Below, in pieces: positions 33,553-45,070 of a DNA stretch of 64,000 nt. This DNA is from Lojkania enalia (taxonomy: Eukaryota; Ascomycota; Dothideomycetes; Pleosporales). The notes beneath the pieces are model-generated. The model was not told where the DNA came from. It saw only the letters and a list, made by a program, of their open reading frames with translations, and made no database searches. The translations under genes and the position numbers were made by a program. Numbering within the stretch: position 1 is the stretch's first letter; every line of letters begins with the position of its first letter. Location of the stretch: NCBI GenBank assembly GCA_010094045.1, contig ML986765.1, forward strand, positions 34,146 through 98,145. Reading direction: 5' to 3'.

Positions 33553-33771
33553 ATGGCTGTGCTAGTTCCCTTCTGCTGCCCCATCTTAGCAGCATCTGTG
33601 CTGATGACTGTGCACCTATTCCTACATATGAATTTCCGTTGCCTGACTGACCTGCATCATGCACAAGGCATGCCTTTTCTTCGTCGGCCCACACTGCTGT
33701 CGTCTCTCTTCTTTGTGCTCTCTTCTTACAACTATATATTCCACGTTGCTCCTTCCTCTCATCATCACTAG
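33553..33771 (+). other. Upstream open reading frame in the leader of the mini-protein gene
   Basis: An ATG-started frame of 72 codons ending about 150 bases before the next gene. It is hydrophobic and pyrimidine-rich by composition and unlikely to be a conserved protein. If transcribed in the leader it could reduce translation of the downstream frame. Confidence 0.3.
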
Positions 33772-33921
33772 TCTCATCCTGCGGTCATTCCAACACTCAT
33801 TGAGCATTCCTTCACTGCTTCTCAATCCTTCAGTCTCCCCTTCAGTCCTAGCATTGCCGCACCCACAAGCGGGTCCTACGCGTCCTTGTCCTCGTACCCG
33901 CAGTTTCCCGATCCAGCCAAC

Positions 33922-34161
33922 ATGTGCTATCAAGTCGTCGAGCGCTACTCGGTCTGCCGATGTCTCTACTACAAACATGCCATCGACCCATGCCCCGCAC
34001 ATGGGCAGCGCGGCCATATCGTTCAAGAGAAGACGGTACTGGTAGGCTACGCTTGTGCAAGCCACAGTAGCCACCGACCCGAAGCAGCGTATGAGCTACA
34101 GAACGCGGGTGTGCTCCCGGATTCTGGATACGGCAGCGGAACCTATCCAACTCGACGATAG
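33922..34161 (+). CDS. Small conserved cysteine-rich fungal protein, function unknown
   Basis: A 79-residue frame from the ATG at 33922 (an in-frame ATG at 33886 would add 12 residues). MCYQVVERYSVCRCLYYKHA followed by IDPCPAHGQRGH and VLVGYAC gives a regular set of cysteines (residues 2, 12, 14, 24 and one in GYAC). I recall this MCYQV-ERxxxCGC-YY-HxxDPC pattern from small proteins in many filamentous ascomycetes, so I take it as real; no function is known to me. A CxC-x9-C pattern suggests a small metal-binding fold, but this is inference. It sits isolated in about 13 kb of otherwise gene-poor DNA with a long pyrimidine-rich, uORF-containing leader, a layout seen in regulated genes. Confidence 0.7.
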   Translation: MCYQVVERYSVCRCLYYKHAIDPCPAHGQRGHIVQEKTVLVGYACASHSSHRPEAAYELQNAGVLPDSGYGSGTYPTRR

Positions 34162-34528
34162 CAGCATCATTGGCATTTACACTCTTTCGACGACTGGCCC
34201 AGGCGCACCTTAGATCCTGAAGGCCACGCTGCTGTATGTATTACACAAGCGTTCTGTATTCCTTCGTTCCGTCGAGCGGGCACTCGACGCCACATTCTGC
34301 TAGAGCGGGATTTATCTCTATTTTCTTTTGGGTTCTATTTGGGGCGCGGATAGCGTACGGGAGTTCCGATTAGGATATGCATGGCTTGGAACGAACGACT
34401 AGGATGAATGGGCACGACAGGCACACGAATTGACGGAAAGAGATATGGGCGCTTGGCGTGTACGATCATGGACGGGAACACTGCATAGCAATGAGGATCA
34501 CGGGCAAAGAACTTGCATGGCTTCGGAG

Positions 34529-34623
34529 TTTTTTATTTTTTATTTTTTATTTATTTTTTTTTTTTCCTTTAGTCCTCGAGTCCTCTCTCTTATTTTCAAA
34601 ATTTTTTTTTTTTATTTTTTTTT
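34529..34623. repeat. T-rich low-complexity tracts
   Basis: Two T runs interrupted by single A, separated by a CT-rich segment. Confidence 0.8.
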
Positions 34624-37600
34624 CCTCTTGTCTTCTACTCTCTCTATTCCATACTTCTCTTTCCTTCTGCGTGCGATGGTTGCGCGACGGGATTGATTGG
34701 ATGGAGGTATGCGTGCTGGCGCCCTCGCTTGATTTGTCGAAGTAATATTCACGGGGAGCACATCAGTCGACGGGATTTTTCCGACCCACCCCCCATCCCC
34801 CCCAGCGAGTCAGCCTTGTGGCAGGGGGATGGTGCCTACCTTTTTCTTTTCATTACGCCCGGCAGGAATTCTTTATTTTTCTTATTTTTTTTCTTATTTT
34901 TCTTCATCCACTGTTTTCTACGTACTTCAGATAGAGGGCGTGAGATGCGCCGGAATTGTACATGTGCACACGCACACAGCACACAGAGATATACTGTCTT
35001 AGCTTCGCTTGCGCTGGTTGTTGTGTCGCTAACGTCTGGGCAGCCATGGGGCATTGCGTACGTCACGGCACACTGTTCACGAAGTGACGGTGGAAAGATG
35101 GCTCAGGACCTAGACTTGGGCGCTCGCCTGTTTTGCTTCTTTGGAAGCGCATGGCGGGCTGGTGACCTCGTTTTTCTGCGGCGCTCCACCTAGTGCCGCG
35201 CGAATCATCGGGCCTGCCGCTGCATCACCATGCAGCAACCAGCCGACCGCTACTCCGCAGCCCTGAAGCCAATGCCTCTGTTGAGCAAAGCGTTATTTGG
35301 CAGTGTCAGCTGTCGGTGTGAGAGAGCCCATGCAGTTCTGTCCCATCTCGGATGTCGCCGCTGTGTTGTGGCGCATACGGATCGGGCGTGTGGGATGTGT
35401 GTGGGATGAGCGATCAGCCACGGTGTGGCGAGCTGGGGACATGCATAGTTGATGGGTTTTTGAAACGGGATGGGGTGAAAGCTGGAAAAGTATAGTGCTT
35501 GCGAGGAGATGAGAAGGGAATGGCGTAAAGCGGCGTGGAGAACGGGATGAGGGATGGGTGGCTATTTTTGGGGCTCGGCCGGGGAGAGGGGCATGTGAGA
35601 ATGAATAGATTGTCGTTACGGAGCACAGGCGCGGCGTCCGGTATTCGGTGTATTCGGTGTTATTATTTACAAGTGTGTATGCCTCGTGCTCTAGCTTAGC
35701 TCGTACATAGTTTGTACATGGGCCGGTTGAGGCATGGGATTTCTAGTACTCGGCGGCGTCCAGCATCGCTGTCTGTTCCTGACCAACCTTTGGTCCTAAT
35801 TCGCTAGGGCCAGGTCTGGTGGGTAGCATGTTCTGTGGATGGGATGAGAAGGGGGCTACAAGATCTGGCCCGCTCGCATGCGTTTCCTTAGTGAACCGTG
35901 ACTATTTGAGAGATGTGAGGCATCCAGCGGGTCTGTTGGGTGATTGGCTTTTTTTCAAAAAAGTAATAATCCCGTTTGAGAATGTTTGTCATTGGGATAC
36001 AGGGCGCGGTGCTGCGTTTTGCCACAACTCAACCCAATCCAGTCCACAATTCTTGCGCATACACATTCGCTTCTGATTCCGGACTTTCGCGTCCTGCGGA
36101 CTACGGCACCGCACACTTGAGGCAGCCAGCAGTCCGAAGCACGGATTGGTTCGCAGCAGAGATGCGGAGGATGAGAGATGGAATGGGGTGGTTGCGATGA
36201 GTCAGTCATCCGAGGCATCCCGCCGCGGGTCTGCTGTCTATCTTCATCGCATACCTGCACCCGTTTGGGTAGTGGGAGGTATTTCGGCTAGCCAATTAGA
36301 TTTCGTGGACGGCGGAACGACTAATCGGGACAGCTTGCTAGAGCTGTGTGGCGCTGAGGTATTGTGAATATACTAAAGTTAAGGGAAGGATGGGAGTAGC
36401 AAGGAAGCGCTGGGGGTGGTTTGGAGCTTTGCCTCCATTCCTCGGAAATTGAAGTGGGCGTGTAGTGACCGCGCATGTCTGGTGGAATTTTGGACTTGTG
36501 GAGCGGTTGAGGCAAGGTGTACCGATTATCTCGTGATAAACGCAAAGCAATGCATGGAAAAATATCAGGGCAAAATGTCCTATGGATGTGATTTACTCGA
36601 AGTCCGCACACCTGATCTGTATGCGCTCTTGGGTGTATGCAGATGAGTAAGCAAAACTACTTTTGCACGTATGCGGGCATATTGCTCTCAAATCACTTGA
36701 CTCGTTATCCAGGCATTTGTGAAAGCAGTTTTGCCCCTTACACACATCAGACGGGATACCGGGAATGTGCTGCATCGTATACACCGCGGCGATGTTGGGC
36801 GTATAGATCTGTGTGAAGGGAGTCGATGTGGTGGTGTCTGGATTGGGTGTGGCTGTGCTACTTAGGAGCGCGGAATGTGTGTAATACAACGACTCGCTTC
36901 TCCTCATACACCGCATCAACACATAATCCTATCCCAGACCTCATACAATCTCTCCGGAATCCGCCATGCGTCTGAGCAAATATTACTATTCTCCCTATCC
37001 GTCTACACTCAATGCTTGTCCCAATTGAATAAATAGTGGCTGTACCGCAGCAAGAATGAATCCTTTTGATACAGTCAGCCCTACCTATTGCTATGCTCCT
37101 GTTCGGCGCTCGCCTGTCGCTTCGCAGATGAGATTCGATGCTTACTAGAACCCTGTGGGGCGTCATGGCAAGGATTAGAGAAGCCATTACCTCGGAAATC
37201 GCATCGCAGATGATGATTCTACAGTCATATCCATCTCACATCCGTGGCTGTGATATCGGAGTCCCAGCGGCGCCCAGAGTCCATACCTCCATACAGAATG
37301 AGCGTCTCTTTTTGCGAGGGGGCTCGGATTAGAGTGTTTTAATACGCACTCTAGGAGTGATCTCATGTCGGGATTTAGCAGTGATCTATACAACTCAGGT
37401 TACTAGATATAGCTCGTAAATGTAATCTAGCTACGGCACTTCACAGCCAGCAGGCAATGCAGCTTCGGTATCTAATCCAAAGGCGAATCTATGACGTGAC
37501 CTCACTGCGCCCTCAGGAACAACTCAAATGTATCCCATGATCCGTCGCGGTGTTTTGCTGGACTGGCTGGTGATAGACTAAGCTCCGCATTACGTGAGCT

Positions 37601-39145
37601 TGGAATTGGATCGGGGGTCTAAGGCTATCAGATTATCTAGCATAATTTTCTCCGATGGGTTAAGTTCCCGCGGCCATCAGATATAATTGGGACTCTAGGT
37701 GAATGGCGTAGGAGCGGGAGCTAGAGAGTTTTCCTATAGTAAGTTCCACTACTTACATGCGGATGCCTTCGAATAATACCTACTGCGATCCTTGGGAATC
37801 CTGTGCCTGACTTCGGATGCTGGTGCTATTGGGGGCTTCCGGGTGAAGTATGGGCGTTGATATGTATGGCTCTGCTTCGCACTGACGAGGAGTAGTGAGC
37901 ACTGGATATCCGGTTTGACGCCTTTTACGAGTATATTTTAGCGTTTATGGTTTGGCTAGGGGATGGCCAGAGTGTGGTTACATGGGACTCGAGATGTTTG
38001 CCACACGGAGTTTTGCACTACGTGATTTTATTGCTGCCGAAGGCCGTTATACGCCGGTCTTCATTGTATTATGAGATTTGGGGTGTGAGTCGTGCGTTCA
38101 GCTATCTGGTATACGGATGGATATTTCGGGTGTTGGGTACGGGTGTAGCTTGCATATCGCATACACGTTGAGTGGGCTTTGCGTGGTATGGGAATTTTTC
38201 ACTTAGTATTTTCTATCCTTCCTAGTCGTAGCACTGAATAATACTCGCATTTAGTACTCGGCCCGCCTTCTCCACCTTCAGCATACTCCCCCCACGCTTC
38301 TCTCGCTCGTTCTGCATTCCATATATCCTCGCGTCGTCGAGTATCAGGTATCAATACAATACTACTAGTCTTGCGTTAATACTTGCGTGTTCACATCTCA
38401 TTTTCGAACCACTTTTACAAATTCCCGATATTTATGATACCGATTTTAAATCAGCCCCCGAAGAAATCCACTGACCAATATAACACTTCGTTCGATACAA
38501 TGTGTCACCTTACTGTCCGACCCCTCGACTAGACCCGTGCCTCTTATCCTTCTCATGACCTTTTCATAACTCTCAGTGCTTCCGTTCATCCGTAACAGTT
38601 TATCAATCCCATATATTCGTATCACGGTTTTCCGTATTGCGGCGCTGATATACATCCTGCAATCCCAAACCAAACTTCCGCCATCCTGTCTTGCTCCTCC
38701 TGCTATGTCTTTCTACTGAAATCTGAACCAGTGATCGCATGTCCGTCGAAGATCGGCAGGCGTGTGACGCGTTATTATATCTCCTCTTTGTCAATTGTCG
38801 AACTCCTTATCCCATTCGGGACTCGATTCCGATATTGCCATTTTAGCGGCCGAAAGAGTGTAGCGTCGGAGATGCTACTCGCCGAGACGTGGATTTGGCA
38901 AAGTGTCGGAGCATTACGGCGTGAGTAGGGCCCGGTGTATTCAATTGGTCCGTGCAAAGATGTGCTATAAATGGGATTGGATTGTGCGGGTCTTCATTAA
39001 GAATGGACGTAGTAAGATAGGAGTGACGGAGATAGTGACTTTGCTAGAGGTTACGTCTTCTCATGAAAAGAAGAACGTGCCGCTCTTGCGGAAAGAGGTG
39101 AAAGAAAGATAAATGTTCCCGCCGACAGGGAAGCGATATAATATC

Positions 39146-39163
39146 GAGAGAGAGAGAGAGAGA

Positions 39164-39193
<30 letters not shown>
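39146..39193. repeat. Compound (GA)n-(GT)n microsatellite
   Basis: About nine GA units followed directly by about fourteen GT units. Confidence 0.9.
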
Positions 39194-39194
<1 letters not shown>

Positions 39195-40733
39195 GAAATG
39201 GCATCATCGTTAACGAGGATGTGCATTATAGGCGTTGAAGAAAGCTATTTGCGAGCCGGAAGCAAATAGCAAAATCAATAGAAAGGAATAAAATGGCGAA
39301 TACTCGTCCATTTTTCTCCGAAACCTACCAAATTCTCCATACATTATAGTTGTGAGAAAAAAAAAAAGGCGAAACCCTCCAAGTCTCTGACGAGGAGATC
39401 ATCTCATCTTATTTCCGCAGCATAATTTCAGCAAGGCTGAGAACGTCTCCCCGACACGTCAAAACTCCGGTCCGCCGAGACCCTTATATACTACGTGATG
39501 CAATGTATACTAAAGACCGGTAAGATCATTCCGCCTATTTCGGATAGACGGGAGGTTTTCCGGGTGAATGGATGCATGAGACTTATATTGTGGCTCATCG
39601 TGAGGCGCAATTGTTTAGAAAGATTGGCAAGGAAGCAACATTTGGCAGTGACCTATTATGGCAATGAAAATGTTGAGAGCCGTGTAACAGGGGTTGTGAA
39701 GTTTATTGGAAAGAATGTCGCACCTTGAGATGGAGAAACGATATGAATTAGAGGAACAGGGTTTACCGGTAAGACAATAATTAAGTAAAGCTTTCATGTG
39801 TATGATAACCTTGTTTTAAAGAAATGCATGACACGGGAAAAGTAAGTCGGGACCTCGGGTTATATAGTTTGAAATATTATATTTATAACTGCAAGATTGC
39901 ATTCTAAAGTTGGTATTTTATTTTCTAGGTTTTATTATCATGATGGTACTTCGTATATTCATTTGTATTTGATAATTTAAAGTGAAAAGGGTCGGTTTCA
40001 GAAACGATCGACTACTGAAATCTGCGGTAAGAGGCGAATCTTGTCTCAGGGAGGGAGATGAGGAGCTGAACTGATCGATTGAGGATGGCCAGCAGGCCAT
40101 ATTTATGTATATAAGGAAGGGTATATCAGCTGATATCCAGCGTGATTTGATATCGTGCAACGGTATCCGATACAACCTGCAACCGGATAACTTGCTCCCA
40201 TACGGTAGTAGGAAATCGTACTCAGTAGACTCGCCAAATCCCTATCACAAAATTGATGACGCGATTGTCTTCCATTTCAGAGCATATATAATTAACCATA
40301 TTATCAATCAAAAAAGCTATCGGGCACAAGCTCAGCTGCAACGAGAAACTTTTCATCGATTTCTATTTCGACTCTTCGAGCATTTTGCCTACCATCTCCT
40401 CTGCTAGTTTAGACTTGCGAGAAATGGGACATACTTATTGACCGCATAGTTCAAATTCTCGTAGCACCTAAAAATCCATCAAGATTCTATTTTTCAACAT
40501 TCTTACTCAGCAGTAAATAATACTTACTCATTCCGAAAGCTCAAGCCATTATGATAGGTAGACTCATGCAGAAGCATATACTTATCGTAGAGAATGACAC
40601 TGTTCAAGTTGCTCCGCCCGCTCGTTAATACCCATTCCCGGAAGATACGTATCCGGATAGACCTCCGATCTGAGAACTCTGTTAAATCTAGCTCGCTACA
40701 TTGCAATTTCCATCTCGTTATGGGTGTAGTAAG

Positions 40734-40882
40734 TGTCACGTCTTTCTACTATTCTATTATAGTTGGCCTGTTTTCAGGCCTATATAATCTCGCCACTGCC
40801 AGCCTTTGGCCAGGCAGGCCACTTACACTCCTTAAGTACATCAATATTTGCCTAAGCAATTGATGCTGCCTAATACACGACA
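40734..40882 (+). mobile_element. MITE copy 2 (148-149 bp) with target-site duplication
   Basis: Begins TGTCACGTC and ends CACGAC(A). It is flanked by a perfect direct repeat AGTAAG at 40728-40733 and 40882-40887 (or GTAAG if the last A belongs to the element). An internal palindrome GGCCTG-TTTT-CAGGCC lies at 40765-40780. It aligns over its whole length with copies at 11415 and 52071. No transposase. Confidence 0.8.
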
Positions 40883-40899
40883 GTAAGCGCTTGAATAAA

Positions 40900-41580
40900 A
40901 AAAAAAACTCTTTTGTCTCGGCGACTGGGCCAACGTTGCCATTTCAGAGGTCTCCAGATTCTTCCATAGGCCGTTCAACTCATTGTTCAGCTGCATAGCG
41001 CCTCTGACGAGCTGGATATAGAAGCTTATCTATCTGTCATTCCATGCTGTTTCTTGAGGAAGATTTCCCTAATGAGAGTTTATGTCGAAGCCGAATTTGC
41101 TGGCGGGTGACTCGCTGGTTTTGTGAAGTTGGATGGGGTCTGGAGCTTAGTGCGTTAATTCGGTGAAGTCGCATAGAAAGCAGTAGATCTCTAGAGTGGA
41201 ACAGTCGAGCTTTCCTTGGTCATCCTCGGCGCACTATGCATGATCTAAAAGAGGTGGTCACGTCTAGCGTGGATATTGTACATTGAGGAAGAACAGCCTC
41301 GGCTTCCTATCCGCAAGTGTGGTCTTGATTCGGTCCTTCACTGTCTAATATGACGCCCCATATCTATTACAATAATGCCTTTAGGAAGCTCTGATAATCG
41401 TTAGACAGAGATATTAGGCCATGGCCCTACTGCATACGATCTATCAGAGCCTGATCTAAAGAAAATTCTTCAATGACTTTGTCTTCGCGCTTTCTGGCAA
41501 TAACGCGAGGGATATTCTCTAGTGAACCAGTAGTAGAACTCCCGTGCTTGAATATTTCGCTTAGAGTTTCCATATATCTA
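40900..41580 (-). pseudogene. Decayed coding sequence of unrecognised family
   Basis: On the minus strand, stretches of protein-like sequence are broken by stops and frame changes: SEIFKHGSSTTGSLENIPRV, IARKREDKVIEEFSLDQAL, then GHGLISLSNDYQSFLKALL, DDQGKLDCSTLEIYCFLCDF, IQLHKTSESPASKFGFDINS and LVRGAMQLNNELNGLWKNLE. Composition and continuity are better than chance, so I read it as a relic of a gene (possibly a fungal-specific N-terminal helical domain), but I cannot name the family. The adjacent MITE copy 2 lies just beyond its 3' end. Confidence 0.4.
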
Positions 41581-44216
41581 GGAAACAAAATCTAAGAAAA
41601 CAACTTCCTCTAAAGTAAACGTGAAGTAAAGGGGACCTCTATTCAAGATGGTGGGAGGCCGACCTCTCGCCCTTCCCAACGCACATTAGCGTGACATTTA
41701 TTCATCTTTGGTCTCAAGTGGAAAGGGGACATATGTAGTTGTGCATCCCGCTAGATCACTATCTTTCGCGCGGAAAAACGACGAGTGGTATATTTCACCA
41801 GCCCCTCTGTGGCAGACTGAACCCGTTTCACAAGTCTGAGATGTTACCGGTATTATCTCGGCCTAATATTGAGTTTCGATGGGCCCAAGATTCCTCGAGG
41901 GTTGTGGCAGTTATATAAACCTATTATAAACAAACTAAGGCTCTAGTCGAGGGGCTAAGGGAACCATATGCTTTAACCATGACTCCTCTACGTTTGTAAG
42001 GCCCAAACGCTGAAAATCGTTCTTCAGATTAGTGATTCCCGGCTTGCTGAACGATGGTACAGATTTGTGATCATACAATCATTTGACGAACTTGCCAAAT
42101 AGTCCAAAGAAGCGCCAAAGTAACAAACTAGGGGTAAAACCAAAATAGTAGGACTAGCAAACGGCACCAAACCGTCGTCCTTAAGCCTTGCACCAACAGA
42201 AGATGAATATCAAACAAGCAAGTTAGAACTCCACCGACCATCAAGACCACAATGCGCAACTGCAAAATTCTACTACAATCTCTTCTGTGATCTACCCATA
42301 ATTCCTATGACGCTCTTCATTCAATTAGAGCATACAAATCACAACCATCCCCCCTCTCGATCCCACCTTCCTTCACGAGTTATATTTCCCCTCCCAAGTG
42401 ACTTGCCCCTCGATTGGAAACTTTACAACTCATCTAGCCAGAGAAATGCCTCTACTTGCCCCATGTACAATTGTTAAAACCACTTCGCTACTAAACACGT
42501 AAATTCTCCTTTAACCTCACACCCTTAGGTCAATTACCCACACAAAGATATCTCCCGAGAAGCTTTTACACCTAAATACATCGTTCAGAGATTCGCGGCG
42601 AATTTTACTGTGCTTGATGGTCGTCGGTTGATGTAAAGCTGAGTTCTAACCAATCACATCCCGTATGCGGATATGGTCATAATTAGCGTAGATAGGCCTC
42701 TCGTCTGCGCTAAGGACTACAGTGAAGTTGCTGTGTAACCGGTCATTTTACGGGTCCTCTACGGGACACCCCCGGCGCTAGCTTAGTTGACCTACGTGTC
42801 ACGTGGGCACCTAGATATATACTTTCCCGAGTCCTAAGGATTACTCCTTAAGGATTCGTCTCTCTTTCTCTATTTCTCTCTAAGGATATTATCTTGTACC
42901 CCCCTTTTTGGCTCTTCAAGCTTCCTACCTCCGTGACGCCTCACATGTTGCCAATTAGCGTGACACCGTTTCGTGAACAGGTTGTGCTAAGCCTCGTCAT
43001 CAAACAAATCATCTCCCCAGTTCCCGCAGTCCCACTATTCGTTGTACAATTAGATAATGTATATGCTGGAGGCCTCCTCCTGCCCATGCCAGAGCGCTAC
43101 CTTATGGTCCTGCTGAGGCTTGGCAACAGGACAGATAGGACAACTAGGACTTGGCCCTAGGGAGATGACTCTATAAGTCGATAGATTTCCTTAACTAGAT
43201 TGAGCTCTTTGTAGTTATTGAAATATTGTTGTCCAGAACGCTGGATTGATCCCGGGTACTGCAATTGTGTTTGGCTTTACACACTCCTCATCCCTGAAGC
43301 CAGCCTATGCCCTAGCATACCGGACCTTGTGTAGGCCGGCACGCGGCACGGAGCTTGTCCCGAAGGTTCAAGGTTAGGTGCCCAAAGTAATAAGGTCTAA
43401 ACGAACGACGGCCTCTCGTTCGCGGCGATTGCAGCTACCACCCTCTGTGTGTGGCTGGGCACCGGAGCGTATAAATAATAACTTCCCGATTTGCCCACTA
43501 CATCCACTACATTAGTATCCAGCACTACACTACATCGAATTATACGTAGTCGCGCGTTATGTAAAAAATTAATACTTTTTTTTTTTTAACAAAATAATTA
43601 AATTAAAAAATACATCAAGTACATAGAATAGGCAAGAAAGGGACAAAAGTTAGTTAGCTAAGTGAGGAAGACATGCTAAGAACTTAGAAGTATAGAGAAG
43701 CGTATTTGCGGGAATGAAGCTGTTAGATTGTTGGAGTGGAAGACGTATGGCGTTATGAGGCCGTAGTTGGTGTTTGGATAGAAGATGTTCTAAAAAGACG
43801 GTGGCTTCGAGATTACCTTTTTCGAGATCGGCATAGCAGAAAAAACCCATCACAACACTATACAGCGAAACCTACACATTACACAATCAAAATTAAAATT
43901 ACGGACGGAAATTGGTTCGTGCACGAGTCATGCAACGTTCTTCATTGCTGATCAATTCACCCTTCATACCCGAAGGAGCGAGCGTACATGCGTGCATTGA
44001 GCAGCGCAAAAGTCCTACTTCCCCTCCCCCTGACACCTTACATCCAGCAGCCAAATATCCCATCTACCCAAAGAGTGTATATTGTATCATAGCCTCATGA
44101 CCAAGTAAATCTCACAGTCAAGAAAAAGAAGAATAAAAGTCATAATATGCACAGAAAGAAGTCGAAAAAAAGAGTCCGGCATTGAACACAACAGACATCC
44201 GGAAGATACATGCCGT
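41581..44216. other. Gene-free region, possible old LTR-type remnants
   Basis: No gene is supported. Around 42770-42910 a TATATA followed by polypyrimidine and two near-palindromes (TCCTAAGGA, TCCTTAAGGA) resembles the U3/R part of a retrotransposon LTR, but no ends, primer site or duplicate could be found. A T run lies at 43578-43588. Confidence 0.35.
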
Positions 44217-45070
44217 CTAAGTGCGGATGACAACACCCTGTCGCCGCGTGGTCTTGGCCTCATAGTCGTACAGTTCGTCCTCGGAGGAGCAGTCGGATGA
44301 ATCGTCAGAGTATCCGCAGCGTGCGCCGCCGCAGTCGAGTTTAACGCGATCGCCGGCCCGCGTGATGCCATAGCGCTCGCAAGTGCAGCAGCTGGATCCC
44401 GAGCTCACGCTCGACGGCGATGAGCTGTTTGTAGAGCGAGATGTCAGTGAAGGGACGTCGGAGTCGTCGTCGCTGTCAATGTAGCTGTCGTCGTCCGAGG
44501 ACGAGGATGCGGGGCTGATGGTGTGGCGGGCGAATTTGGATTCTAAAGCTTCGAGCGTGGCTTGGTCGTATTGCGAGTTGATGACGCCGCGGGTTTGGTG
44601 CGGGCGCTCGGGCTTAGGAGCGACGATGCGGGAGGGGGAGAGGGAGCGACCCTTGGGGATTGACGCAGTGCTGACGCGGCGAGATTGGCGGTCTGACGAG
44701 CTGCGCGAGGATGTCTTGGAGGAGGACTTGGGGATGTCGAGGATGTTGAGCTTGCGGCCGGTAGTGGGTTCGGTGGTGTGCTCGCGGGCGGGGTCGTGCG
44801 AGACGTGGTATCCGTCGATAATGTACTGTTCCTGTTAGCATAAAAGGCTCAAGATTTGCGGACAGCTTGAGGACGTACGTAGTACCAGTATCGCTGGCCC
44901 TGCTTCAAGGTCGAGCCTTGGAACTTGAAGCATCCCACCCAGCCACCGCTCTTCTTAGGGTCCTTGGAGAGCGGTAGCTGTCCCGAGTAGTTATCCCACG
45001 AGCCGAGCAAGTGAACCGTCTTGCAGTTGGCAGAGGTGCGGAGCGTGAAGTTGAGTTGAATAGCGGCCAT
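44217..45070 (-). CDS. EsdC-like protein with N-terminal AMPK-type glycogen-binding (CBM48) domain
   Basis: Exons 45070-44879 and 44825-44217 around a 53-nt intron give 266 residues. The first ~95 residues form the domain: VHLLGSWDNYSGQLPLSKD, GGWVGCFKF, QRYWYY, then across the intron YIIDGYHVSHDP and TTGRKLNILDIP. This is the AMPK beta/CBM48 fold of Aspergillus EsdC, described as an early sexual development protein. The rest is Ser-rich, with a Cys-rich C-terminal patch (SCCTCERYG, DCGGARCGY) and acidic SSDD repeats. It probably acts in the cytoplasm or nucleus; a role in development or glycogen metabolism is by family only. The ATG at 45070 is preferred over upstream codons. Confidence 0.85.

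Larger units (their letters stand above)
30483..33921. other. Long gene-free region upstream of the 34-kb mini-protein
   Basis: About 3.4 kb. Features are a run of about 14 C at 31964-31977, a GAGC tetranucleotide array at 32468-32488, a GC-rich segment at 32.0-33.2 kb and a pyrimidine-rich stretch from about 33.5 kb. Overlapping frames occur on both strands without family content. The right end probably includes the long leader of the gene at 33922. Confidence 0.45.
34162..40733. other. 6.6-kb gene-free region with simple repeats
   Basis: No supported coding frame on either strand. Contents: T-rich tracts at about 34529-34623 and 34872-34905, a compound GA/GT microsatellite at 39146-39193, an A run near 39358-39367, otherwise unique, fairly balanced-composition DNA. 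A relic gene or non-coding RNA could be hidden, but I see no signature. Confidence 0.45.

Noticed and set aside
43200..43275. B-box-like GGATTGATCCCGGGT
   Set aside because: One match resembles a Pol III B box but no convincing A box or cloverleaf could be formed.
42770..43510. Possible solo LTR
   Set aside because: TATA plus polypyrimidine resembles LTR U3/R but no terminal TG-CA pair, duplicate or primer site was found.
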